Below are positions 1 to 6,801 of a stretch of DNA of 8,078 nt, one piece after another (the stretch's first letter is position 1; each line of letters opens with the position of its first letter). Below the pieces are notes generated by a model, which was not told the origin of the DNA, ran no database searches, and was given only the letters and a program-made list of their open reading frames with translations. Source of the DNA: Bacteroidota bacterium (lineage in GTDB: Bacteria; Bacteroidota; Bacteroidia; Chitinophagales; Chitinophagaceae); NCBI GenBank assembly GCA_023386395.1, contig JAEWJV010000541.1, forward strand, positions 1-8,078, given 5' to 3'. The position numbers and the translations under genes are program-made.

Positions 1-1764
1 TCTTTAAGCAATGGTTATTTTAAATACATATCACTGCCACAACCGGTTTCAAACATCAGTTTTAATGTAAATGCATTTTGTAACGACAGCGATTATCGTC
101 ACACAAACATTGCCATAGAAAACCTGAATGCCAACATGCTCAGCGACTACATTAAAGGGTATGTAAAATTAAACAGCTTAAAAAATTTTAGTGTTGATGC
201 CGATCTAAAATCTGTCATTCATCTTGCCAACATTAAACAATATTACCCGCTTGATAGTTTAGAGCTTGGCGGCAATCTTAATATTGATATTGTTTCAAAA
301 GGAAATTATTTGCCGGATAAAAAACAGTTTCCTGTTACCAAGGCAAACATTCAATTGCAAAGCGGATCAATACAAACGAAGTATTATCCGCATCCTCTTG
401 AAAACATTTCTTTGATGGCCGGCATCACCAATACTGATGGAACATTAAAAGGCTCAGCATTTGAATTGCAACCTGTTTCATTTGAATTTGAAGGGCAGCC
501 ATTCACGCTTACTGCTGATCTGAAAAACTTTGAGAACATTAAATATGATGTGCGTTCAAAAGGAACGATAGATGTTGGAAAAATTTACCGGGTATTTGCG
601 CAAAAAGGAATAGATATAAATGGGATGATTAAAACCGATTTTGTTTTACAGGGTTTGCAAAGCGATGCGGCAGCGGGCAGATATAATCAATTGCACAGTT
701 CAGGAACCGCTTCACTGAACAATATAAAATTGAACACAGATTATTTTCCAAAACCATTTTTGATTAAAACCGGGTTGTTCAGGTTTGTAAATGATAAAAT
801 GTATTTCGATGCGTTTAAAGCAAACTATGGAAAAACAGACATTACGCTCAATGGATATTTATCCAATGTTATCAATTATGCATTAACGGATAATGCCGCA
901 TTAACAGGTGATTTTAATCTTTCAACAAATTATTTAGACGCAGATGAATTTGCTGCTTTTGCCGGTGATACTTCTGCTTCTGCAGACACCGCTGCAACAG
1001 GTGTTGTAATTGTTCCTTCCAATCTTGATTTGAACTTTGTTGCCAATGCAAATACGGTTGCTTATAATAATATCGAACTGAAAAATTTTAAAGGCAACAT
1101 GAGCATCAGCAATGGAAAATTGATGCTGAAGCAAACAGGTTTTAGTTTGATAGATGCACCTGTTGTAATGGATGCCACCTATTACAGCCTTTCGCCTTAC
1201 AAAGCTTTTTTTGATTATCATATTAGCGCCAAAGAATTTGATGTGAAACGTGCTTATAATGAAATAAAATTATTTCACGACCTCGCTCCTGCTGCTGCAA
1301 ATGCGCAGGGAATTATTTCGCTCGATTACCAGTTAACCGGCAAGCTGGATGAAAACATGCAACCGGTTTATCCTTCGCTCAAAGGCGGCGGAACGCTTTC
1401 TGTAAAAGATGTAAAGCTGTATGGTTTTAAACTGATCAATGCTGTTGGCAAAGCCACCAATCGCGACAGCATCAGTAACCCAAACTTAAAATCGGTGAAT
1501 ATTAAAACAACTATTGCCAATAATATTATTACGCTGGAAAGAACGAAGATGAAAATCTTTGGATTTCGTCCGCGCTTTGAAGGTCAAATGAGTTTCGATG
1601 GCAAGCTGAACCTTTCGGGCAGGCTTGGCTTGCCGCCATTTGGTATATTTGGTATTCCGTTTTCAGTTACCGGAACAGAAGATAATCCTATAGTAAAACT
1701 GCGACGCGCAAAAGATTCAGATAAAATTGAAGAAACACAGGAAGCGGCTGATGAAGATGAGTAG
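1..1764 (+). CDS. AsmA/TamB-like envelope protein, C-terminal part (5' end outside window)
   Basis: The frame is open from the first base to a TAG at 1762-1764, giving 587 residues without the N-terminus; the ATG at 136 is internal, since coding-like sequence precedes it. The protein is a long run of short alternating beta-strand segments rich in N, D, G and K. Its last ~150 residues (about 434-567) look like the AsmA-like C-terminal region: 'GGGTLSVKDVKLYGFKLINA', then 'LERTKMKIFGFRPRFEGQMS' and 'LSGRLGLPPFGIFGIPFSVTG'. Family knowledge: AsmA/TamB-superfamily proteins are inner-membrane anchored, span the periplasm with a beta-groove and are implicated in lipid transport or outer-membrane homeostasis. 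A transmembrane anchor would be expected in the missing part. The protein ends in a charged, Glu/Asp-rich tail (KDSDKIEETQEAADEDE). It converges on the DoxX-like gene with 62 bases between stops and no clear terminator hairpin. Family assignment is fairly sure; exact subfamily is not. Confidence 0.8.
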   Translation, partial: SLSNGYFKYISLPQPVSNISFNVNAFCNDSDYRHTNIAIENLNANMLSDYIKGYVKLNSLKNFSVDADLKSVIHLANIKQYYPLDSLELGGNLNIDIVSKGNYLPDKKQFPVTKANIQLQSGSIQTKYYPHPLENISLMAGITNTDGTLKGSAFELQPVSFEFEGQPFTLTADLKNFENIKYDVRSKGTIDVGKIYRVFAQKGIDINGMIKTDFVLQGLQSDAAAGRYNQLHSSGTASLNNIKLNTDYFPKPFLIKTGLFRFVNDKMYFDAFKANYGKTDITLNGYLSNVINYALTDNAALTGDFNLSTNYLDADEFAAFAGDTSASADTAATGVVIVPSNLDLNFVANANTVAYNNIELKNFKGNMSISNGKLMLKQTGFSLIDAPVVMDATYYSLSPYKAFFDYHISAKEFDVKRAYNEIKLFHDLAPAAANAQGIISLDYQLTGKLDENMQPVYPSLKGGGTLSVKDVKLYGFKLINAVGKATNRDSISNPNLKSVNIKTTIANNIITLERTKMKIFGFRPRFEGQMSFDGKLNLSGRLGLPPFGIFGIPFSVTGTEDNPIVKLRRAKDSDKIEETQEAADEDE

Positions 1765-1826
1765 GTTTCAAGTAATGCGTACAACGAAGTAAGCACAGGA
1801 ACCGCAATTTATTCTCACACAACGCA

Positions 1827-2582
1827 TCACTCCACATACAACAAAAACGCCATTCCGCTAAAGGCAAGACATTCGAACACACTTACAATTTCATTCGGGT
1901 CTGTTGATGTGTCCATGGTAACAGCTCTTGGTATGTGCAATACGATGAGCCACAAAAACAACATGATGCCCGCCAAAAGCGCCACCGGCTTTCTTTTAAT
2001 ATTGGTGATGAAGGAAAGCCCTGTGCCTATCAATGCGACGCCTGCAACATACGTCCAGAACAATGCACCGGGTATCCATGCGGGAACCAATGTTTTTACA
2101 AGGTCAGTATATAAAAAATGGTCTATACCAAAGAGCAATAACATCAACCCAAAAAAATATCTTCCTAAAAATGATGTTTTATATAACGCATGCATAACGG
2201 TATTTGCATTGCCGGGAAAGGCACGGGCGACTATCAATGCACCACCGCTAAGTGCCAACAGTTTCAAAGCATCTGTCCATGCACCCAACACACTTATCAT
2301 GTTGGTTAACCTGTTGGGCAAATGACCGCATACAAAAAATAAAAACAATACCAGTGCAAGCAGGAGTGCAATTGTTTTTACATATTTACCAATAGCAATT
2401 AATAATCCTGTTATGAAAAGAAACGCTCCTGTTAAATATATAAGCACGTTTAGTTGCGTTGTTGCTTCAGGTGGTATGGGTAAAATTACCGGCCTGAACC
2501 CGGGATAAAAAAAATGCAGTACGCCAATGCCTGCAATACCTGCGCCGTAAAAAATACGGGCAATTAGTTTTAAATTATGCAT
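1827..2582 (-). CDS. Double-length DoxX-like integral membrane protein
   Basis: A 251-residue, very hydrophobic protein with about eight membrane segments. It appears to be two related four-helix halves. Half 1 (about 6-89) has H23-F near the end of its first helix and ends in H87-L-P89. Half 2 (about 138-218) has H155-F and ends in H216-I-P218, and each half carries a Y..TG/Y.AG segment followed by GL. This resembles the DoxX/MauE-like four-helix fold, whose members are usually about 130-150 residues, so this looks like a duplicated version. Function is unknown; some DoxX-like proteins are linked to redox or thiol stress. I chose the ATG at 2580-2582; an upstream TTG at 2616-2618 would add 12 polar residues but is less likely. 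The chosen ATG overlaps the TAA (2575-2577) of an upstream same-strand open frame. Neither start has a strong Shine-Dalgarno site. Confidence 0.75.
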   Translation of the reverse strand: MHNLKLIARIFYGAGIAGIGVLHFFYPGFRPVILPIPPEATTQLNVLIYLTGAFLFITGLLIAIGKYVKTIALLLALVLFLFFVCGHLPNRLTNMISVLGAWTDALKLLALSGGALIVARAFPGNANTVMHALYKTSFLGRYFFGLMLLLFGIDHFLYTDLVKTLVPAWIPGALFWTYVAGVALIGTGLSFITNIKRKPVALLAGIMLFLWLIVLHIPRAVTMDTSTDPNEIVSVFECLAFSGMAFLLYVE

Positions 2583-2778
2583 AAGCTTGTTTAACTGGTT
2601 GCAATGATTCCGGTTCAAGATAAATAAAATGGCTAACTGTTTTCCCCATTGCTATAAATAAACGGCAAATAAGTTTTAATGTATTGCCCCATTGAAAAGT
2701 GAGGGAATAAGGTTCTCTGTCCAGGTTTAGTTCAACATCATCCTCATTGCCTGTACTTCGTACGCATCGAATGTTTAG
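2575..2778 (-). pseudogene. Possible 3' remnant of a decayed gene upstream of the DoxX-like gene
   Basis: Directly after the HXXEE stop the same minus-strand frame stays open for about 67 codons and ends at a TAA (2575-2577) that overlaps the DoxX-like ATG as ATGCATAA. The translation looks protein-like rather than random: 'GNEDDVELNLDREPYSLTFQ' is followed by 'WGNTLKLICRLFIAMGKTVS' and 'HFIYLEPESLQPVKQAYA'. The frame has no ATG before 'MGKTVSHF', so as it stands only a 23-residue peptide could start at an ATG. A second frame just upstream reads 'TFDAYEVQAMRMMLN' and then stops, which could be the other side of a frameshift. I infer a gene tail once translationally coupled to the DoxX-like gene and later truncated. 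I do not recognise the family. A chance open frame remains quite possible. Confidence 0.3.
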
Positions 2779-3417
2779 TTATAGCTGTTGTTTTTTGTCT
2801 TGCGGCAGTAAGTTTCGTTGTTCAAAAATGTATTGTGTGTTTTTGTCTGCACACCAGTCAATAAGTTTAAGTATCCCAACAACGTTTAATGCTATACCTA
2901 ATGGAATGCCAATAAAATAGTCAAGGCTGGTTACCAAATTCTCTTTATGGATAATTGAAAAGAAGAAAAAAATGCAAGGTGCAAAAAACAGCCAGGAAGT
3001 TGCCATGCCAGCATTATAAATGGTCTTTCCCTTTATGTTAAAAACTATCGTATGTGCAATTATATTGCCTGACGATACAAGAATTGTTGTAATACCCAGC
3101 CAAATTGCTTTCTCTGCAAAAAAAGCAGCAAGAAAATAAGTTGTCCAGCCCACCAGAACGTTTACGTAAACTGATGTGTTTGTATTAAGAGGAAATCTGT
3201 CTGGCAAGTCGCTGTTATACATTACACGATTAACCATTCCCGGAAAAGTCCCAACAATTCTATACTCCTCTAATTGATGGAATAAAAGGGAAACTAAACT
3301 TAACCACATTATAACCTGATAATCTGACAAGTTCTTGAAGTGTTTGCATACAATGGTTAAAATCAATATTGAAATTAGTCCTCCTACGTCATACCAATGT
3401 TTTCTTATGAAATTCAT
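2779..3417 (-). CDS. HXXEE-domain integral membrane protein
   Basis: A 212-residue membrane protein starting at the ATG at 3415-3417. It carries the family's defining motif at H47-Q-L-E50-E51, placed at the end of a helix ('LFHQLEEYR'), and a second polar pair N118-I-I-A-H122 inside a later helix. The histidines and glutamates could form a metal or catalytic site in the membrane, but that is inference; the HXXEE family has no settled function. Predicted membrane helices lie near 11-25, 33-47, 86-104, 107-127, 137-156 and 167-186, followed by a polar tail ending in DKKQQL. The gene stands alone, with 535 bases upstream of it and a possible gene remnant downstream. Its DNA is visibly AT-richer than the neighbouring ABC operon, which hints at separate acquisition. 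The Shine-Dalgarno site is weak (AAAGAA just before the start). Confidence 0.8.
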   Translation of the reverse strand: MNFIRKHWYDVGGLISILILTIVCKHFKNLSDYQVIMWLSLVSLLFHQLEEYRIVGTFPGMVNRVMYNSDLPDRFPLNTNTSVYVNVLVGWTTYFLAAFFAEKAIWLGITTILVSSGNIIAHTIVFNIKGKTIYNAGMATSWLFFAPCIFFFFSIIHKENLVTSLDYFIGIPLGIALNVVGILKLIDWCADKNTQYIFEQRNLLPQDKKQQL

Positions 3418-3655
3418 TTATTCTTTGGTTGTCGTTTTACAATTCAGGTATATAGCTTTAACCCTTGTTTGTCTTTACCCAAATGCTTATCTGAAAGCCA
3501 GATGCTGAAGATAATTACTAATGTTGAAGCGTTTAATGTCTGATGAGAACAAATCTGAGAAGAGCTCATTTTGGAAAAACTATCTGGAAGGTCCGTCCTC
3601 TGTATAGTTTCCATACTAACGCTGCGGTGTTTATAAGTCTTTCTGTTTCATTATA

Positions 3656-3675
3656 TGCGCTTCTCATGAAGCGTA
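3656..3675. repeat. Hairpin-forming inverted repeat
   Basis: The arms CGCTTC (3658-3663) and GAAGCG (3668-3673) are perfectly complementary around a TCAT loop. The stem extends by a G-T wobble and a T-A pair to eight pairs. No T-run follows on either strand, so it is not a standard terminator. Its role is unknown and it may be incidental. Confidence 0.45.
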
Positions 3676-3718
3676 ACAAAATACTGGTGCTGGTTGGCCA
3701 CAGCCTACTATCAAACAG

Positions 3719-3776
3719 TGTAAAGTTTATCCCGTAATAATCCCCGAACCTGTAAAGTTTTATGTATAAGACAGGT
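3719..3776. repeat. 10-bp direct repeat TGTAAAGTTT, with an adjoining inverted repeat
   Basis: TGTAAAGTTT occurs at 3719-3728 and again at 3751-3760, exactly 32 bp apart, close to three helical turns; both copies continue with T/A-rich sequence (TTTAT or TTTTAT). The second copy overlaps the ACCTGT arm (3748-3753) of an inverted repeat whose ACAGGT partner is at 3771-3776. The arrangement could be a protein-binding site, but no neighbouring regulator supports that. Confidence 0.4.
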
Positions 3777-3793
3777 ACTGGCCCGGATACCTT

Positions 3794-3837
3794 TGTTCGT
3801 ATCTTGTTCGTACCATGTTCGTACCATGTTCGTCTTT
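3794..3837. repeat. Four-unit 11-bp tandem array, core TGTTCGT
   Basis: TGTTCGT begins at 3794, 3805, 3816 and 3827, an exact 11-bp period. The units are TGTTCGTATCT, TGTTCGTACCA, TGTTCGTACCA and TGTTCGTCTTT: the middle two are identical and the outer two diverge after the core. Downstream, GGTACGA (3870-3876) is the reverse complement of TCGTACC found inside the middle units. The period is close to one helical turn, so every core would face the same side of the helix. The period is not a multiple of three, so it is not a coding repeat. It lies about 115 bases beyond the permease stop and 377 bases upstream of the HXXEE start. Confidence 0.85.
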
Positions 3838-3952
3838 GCTTACCCCGCCGGCGAAGATGGGGCGAATGAGGTACGATGAAGGAGTGGACAATTCCCCCAA
3901 CTTCCCTGCGCCGGTATGGTAATTATGTAACCGTGCATAACACTTTACGCAA

Positions 3953-4972
3953 TCAGCTTCTTATCTCCCTCCGCATGAACAAATAATACGACCAGGCAAA
4001 ACATACAACGGTGGCTGCCACCAAACCGCTTACCTGCGGCCACACAATCATCAGGCTTTCTTTAAACGGTAACGGTGAGGGAATAGCGCCGGACAATTGT
4101 TCCATCGTAAGCGGACCCAGGCTTCTCACCGAGGGCATGAGCAATGTGGTTACTGCATCGGTATAAAGCCTGCCCGGCGCCAGCCTCAGCACATTCAATA
4201 CAATATCGTTATAATAAATTGTTTGTTCTGGTGAAATGAAAGCAGGGTTGGGCAACAAAGCTTTCGCGATCATGTTTACAATCATCTGGTAAAAAATAGT
4301 AAAGAATAACCAGATGCCAATGGCCGTTAACGCCGAAGTTGCAGCCTGTTTAAATTTTACAGACAGCAAAATGGAAAGGCTCAGCCAGAAGGCAACATAA
4401 ACAATGCTCAATACCATAAAAGAAAGGATACGCAGTATTTCTTCCGGTTCAATGCGCACACCGGTAATTAATAAGCCGCCGCCAATCATTAATAAAACAA
4501 GCGAAAAGAACAGGGTACTTACAATGATCAATGCGCTCATAAATTTCGACAGCAATACATTATCCCTGTAAACAGGCTGCGCCATGAGCCGGATAAGTGT
4601 GCCGCTGTTTTGTTCCGAATTGATGGCATCAAACCCCAAACCAATACCTAACAAGGGCCCTAAGAAATTAAGGAACACATGAAATGGCGGCAAGGTGCCA
4701 TCGGTGGTGGTTAATAGTTTCAAATAAAGAAAAAGATGACCGGGATCTTTTACATTAGCCACAGCCGTGGCTATGTTGCTTAATGAAACATACATCGACC
4801 CAAAAAAAGTAAGCACAATTAAAGCCAGTAATACGGTAAACCGCCAGCTTCGTATATTATCAGCAATTTCTTTATGCACCATTACCCTGAATGGGTTTAC
4901 AGCGGTGTATGGCTGGCTACTGCTTGTTTTTCTGAAGAAAGGATTTTTGAAAGAAACCTCCAGGCTTTTCAT
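3953..4972 (-). CDS. ABC-2 type transporter permease (NosY-like)
   Basis: A 339-residue permease with about six membrane helices, near residues 45-64, 97-115, 145-170, 182-204, 212-236 and 309-332, and a long loop between the last two. The stretch around 115-143 ('DAINSEQNSGTLIRLMAQPV' then YRDNVLLSK) is the typical cytoplasmic motif of ABC-2 permeases of the NosY type, the part that couples to the ATPase. It is third in the operon and would form the membrane channel for the ATPase encoded just upstream; two copies, or a dimer, are expected. The chosen ATG at 4970-4972 makes it overlap the ATPase gene by 56 nt. The later ATG at residue 31 would remove the overlap, but conserved-looking sequence (VNPFRVMVHKEI) begins before it, so the longer form is preferred. 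The substrate cannot be told from sequence. Confidence 0.85.
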   Translation of the reverse strand: MKSLEVSFKNPFFRKTSSSQPYTAVNPFRVMVHKEIADNIRSWRFTVLLALIVLTFFGSMYVSLSNIATAVANVKDPGHLFLYLKLLTTTDGTLPPFHVFLNFLGPLLGIGLGFDAINSEQNSGTLIRLMAQPVYRDNVLLSKFMSALIIVSTLFFSLVLLMIGGGLLITGVRIEPEEILRILSFMVLSIVYVAFWLSLSILLSVKFKQAATSALTAIGIWLFFTIFYQMIVNMIAKALLPNPAFISPEQTIYYNDIVLNVLRLAPGRLYTDAVTTLLMPSVRSLGPLTMEQLSGAIPSPLPFKESLMIVWPQVSGLVAATVVCFAWSYYLFMRREIRS

Positions 4973-5930
4973 TTGTATTCTCTGTTAGATTGTTTTCAAA
5001 ATATTTTTGATATATCTCATCGAGGCCATATTCCTTTTGCTGCACACCGGTTATGTCAAAATGCTCCTTCACAAAAAAGCGTACAATATCCGGCGTTACA
5101 TCCTGCGAACAGGCAACCCCAATACGATTACCGTTAACTGCAACTTTCTCTACAGCTCCCAGTTGCAGCAAGGCAGGCTCCAGGTTCCAGGGTATTGCAA
5201 CGGGTTCTTTTAAAGTTATATCCACCACATAATTTTCTTCGGTAAATAAATTGCGCGAGAGTTGATCAAGGTTGCCTTCCACCAGCAGTTTGCCGCCAAC
5301 AAAAATGCCTACCCTGTCGCACACCTGTTGCACCTGGTGCAGGTGATGGGAAGACAATAAAACCGTTAATCCCTGCTGGCGGCTTAGCTGCCGTATTAAA
5401 GCGAGAAACTCTTTTACGCCGCCGGGGTCAATGCCCAGTGTTGGCTCATCGAGTATAATAACTTCCGGTTGTTTAATCAGCACATCGGCAAGGCCCAGCC
5501 GCTGTTTCATACCGCGTGAAAAAGCGCCGGTCTTTTTATTGATATCAGCGCCAAGGCCTACCTCCTTCAGCATATCACGGGACCTTTCTTTTACTTCAGC
5601 TTCGGCAACGCCATTTAACCTTGCGATATAGAGCAGGTTTTCAAGCGCCGTCATGTTATCATAAAAACCCACACTGTCGGGCATATAACCCACCTTACGT
5701 TTAACGGCAATAGGATTGGCTGTAGCATTATAACCGCAAACCTGCACTGTGCCAGCAGTAGGTTCTGTAAGCCCCAGCATCATTAATATGGCAGTGGTCT
5801 TTCCTGCGCCGTTCGGGCCAAGCAGGCCGAATATTTCGCCTTTGCTTACCTCGAGGCTAAGATCATCAACTGCTTTGAGCTTACCATAGCATTTGGTTAA
5901 TCCCTGCAATTGTATAACAGCATTTTCCAT
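4917..5930 (-). CDS. ABC transporter ATP-binding protein (NosF/CcmA-like)
   Basis: A 337-residue ATPase with a full nucleotide-binding domain: Walker A GPNGAGKTT (38-46), signature FSRGMKQRLGLA (138-149), Walker B VIILDEP (157-163, catalytic E162), D-loop LGID (165-168) and switch histidine H195 in SSHHL. The Q-loop position carries Asp (GYMPD, D85) in place of Gln, a substitution common in NosF/NatA-like ATPases. A C-terminal domain of about 100 residues ends in the usual GLDEIYQKYF (302-311), followed by a 26-residue polar tail whose codons partly overlap the permease gene. It should power the permease encoded next. The start at 5928-5930 is chosen because AAGGAG lies 8 nt upstream; an upstream TTG at 5982-5984 would add 18 unlikely residues. 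It begins 4 nt after the NEW3 gene stop, which suggests translational coupling. Confidence 0.93.
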   Translation of the reverse strand: MENAVIQLQGLTKCYGKLKAVDDLSLEVSKGEIFGLLGPNGAGKTTAILMMLGLTEPTAGTVQVCGYNATANPIAVKRKVGYMPDSVGFYDNMTALENLLYIARLNGVAEAEVKERSRDMLKEVGLGADINKKTGAFSRGMKQRLGLADVLIKQPEVIILDEPTLGIDPGGVKEFLALIRQLSRQQGLTVLLSSHHLHQVQQVCDRVGIFVGGKLLVEGNLDQLSRNLFTEENYVVDITLKEPVAIPWNLEPALLQLGAVEKVAVNGNRIGVACSQDVTPDIVRFFVKEHFDITGVQQKEYGLDEIYQKYFENNLTENTNEKPGGFFQKSFLQKNKQ

Positions 5931-5934
5931 AACC

Positions 5935-6801
5935 TTATCTCCTTCCGTATTTGCGAATGAGGCGATATACGAGGAATACAGCAAGCAGGATCACGATAAT
6001 GCCCATCCACCCGGAGAGTATGGAAGTTGTAACCGTCATCCTGAAGGTGGCATCGGAGCTGGCATTGCCATTTTTTGCGGTGAAAACAGTTACATAATCA
6101 CCGGCAATGGTTTTACCGGGCACCGTTAAGGTTGCCGTTACATCAGCCGTTTTACCGGGCTCTATTTGCGCTATTTTGGAAGGCTCGAAGCTGGCCTCCC
6201 ATTTGGCAGGTGTTTGTGCCGAAAGATTTATTTCTTTTAAAGGAATGGTACCGGTATTCGTTACCACAAGGTGAATTTCTCTTTTGCTGCCTTCGGTTAT
6301 ATCATCGCTTAAAAGCCCGGTTGGTGTTGAAAGATTAATACCATAAGCGCCTTTTACCACAGCCTGCAGGTTCAGCCGCAAAGTATCTTTTGAAGAGATG
6401 GCTATCACTGGTATATCGTACCTGGCAGGCTTTGCAACCTGGCTGGCATTTATTTCAATACTTATATCCTGCGTTTTGCCGGCATCAACGCTCACAGAAG
6501 ATACCTGGCTGCCCAAAGTGCGGAATGCAATGAGCCATCCGCCGGGCATCTGCGCATATAAATCGTATATGCGTGTTTCCGGAGAACCATTGTGCAGGTT
6601 TGCATTGTAACGGAATGTTTCACTAACCGCCGCCTCAATATTTATGAGGTTTGAAGTGAACGAAGATGGCGCTGAAGTACCCGCGGTTGTTTGTGCTGAT
6701 AACGGTAGAAAAAAGCATAAGCCTGCAAATAAGAAGAAACAAACGGGCAAGCTGAAGGGGCGCATAGTGCGCCGGCTGGTAATTGTGGATTCTGCGAACA
6801 T
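5935..6801 (-). CDS. NEW3/Ig-like domain protein, secreted and membrane-anchored, first gene of ABC operon
   Basis: A 288-residue protein with a signal peptide, two beta-rich Ig-like units and a C-terminal anchor. The signal hydrophobic core is about 18-35, with likely cleavage after LSA (A36/Q37). Unit 1 (about 50-150) and unit 2 (about 152-258) share a pattern: P..W (PGGW, PAKW), then a GKT turn (VDAGKTQDISIEI and IEPGKTADVTATL), then A..YD/GDY. This matches NEW3-type domains, often found beside glycan-binding or glycosidase domains. Residues about 261-281 form a helix followed by RKYGRR, so the body should face the periplasm with a short cytoplasmic tail. As first gene of the operon it probably partners the transporter, by analogy with NosD in NosDFY; this is inference. 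The ATG at 6763-6765 (M13) gives a cleaner signal peptide and is a fair alternative start; neither start has a strong Shine-Dalgarno site. Confidence 0.82.
   Translation of the reverse strand: MFAESTITSRRTMRPFSLPVCFFLFAGLCFFLPLSAQTTAGTSAPSSFTSNLINIEAAVSETFRYNANLHNGSPETRIYDLYAQMPGGWLIAFRTLGSQVSSVSVDAGKTQDISIEINASQVAKPARYDIPVIAISSKDTLRLNLQAVVKGAYGINLSTPTGLLSDDITEGSKREIHLVVTNTGTIPLKEINLSAQTPAKWEASFEPSKIAQIEPGKTADVTATLTVPGKTIAGDYVTVFTAKNGNASSDATFRMTVTTSILSGWMGIIVILLAVFLVYRLIRKYGRR
5939..5944 (-). promoter_or_regulatory. Strong Shine-Dalgarno site of the ABC ATPase gene
   Basis: AAGGAG on the minus strand lies 8 nt before the ATG at 5928-5930. It is embedded in the last codons of the NEW3 gene (GGA AGG AGA TAA). 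It fixes the ATPase start and points to coupling between the two genes. It is stronger than the sites of other genes here. Confidence 0.8.

Larger units (their letters stand above)
3418..3952. other. 535-bp intergenic region with repeats, no convincing gene
   Basis: This stretch lies between the permease stop and the HXXEE start. It holds a 10-bp direct repeat (3719-3728, 3751-3760), an ACCTGT/ACAGGT inverted repeat (3748-3753, 3771-3776), a hairpin (3656-3675) and a four-unit 11-bp array (3794-3837). Short open frames exist: plus strand 3536-3607 (23 codons), plus strand 3543-3737 (64 codons) and minus strand 3444-3569 (41 codons). They overlap one another on opposite strands and none has recognisable domains or a good ribosome site, so none is called. 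No clear rho-independent terminator follows the permease gene, and I found no good match to a Bacteroidota -33/-7 promoter before the HXXEE gene; TATACCTG on the minus strand about 30 bases before its ATG is a weak candidate. Confidence 0.6.

Noticed and set aside
934..1221. 95-codon minus-strand open frame inside the AsmA-like gene
   Set aside because: It is antisense to a strongly supported coding region, Cys/Ile-rich and without domain features; a shadow frame.
1774..1826. ATGCGT/ACGCAT inverted repeat between the two convergent genes
   Set aside because: The loop would be 41 nt, the stem only 6 bp, and no T-run follows, so it is not a believable terminator.
2757..2763. TTCGTAC copy outside the 11-bp array
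   Set aside because: A single 7-mer match in 8 kb is expected by chance and it lacks the 11-bp spacing.
3543..3737. 64-codon plus-strand open frame in the intergenic region
   Set aside because: No ribosome site, no recognisable domain, mixed composition, and it overlaps other short frames on both strands; kept only as a possible remnant.
3843..3861. CCCC...GGGG hairpin with an internal GCCGGC as terminator of the ABC operon
   Set aside because: Only four pairs close a 11-12 nt loop and no T-run follows on the minus strand.
5930..5984. TTG start extending the ABC ATPase by 18 residues
   Set aside because: The ATG at 5928-5930 has a strong AAGGAG 8 nt upstream and gives the usual N-terminus of the family; the extension would overlap the NEW3 gene.
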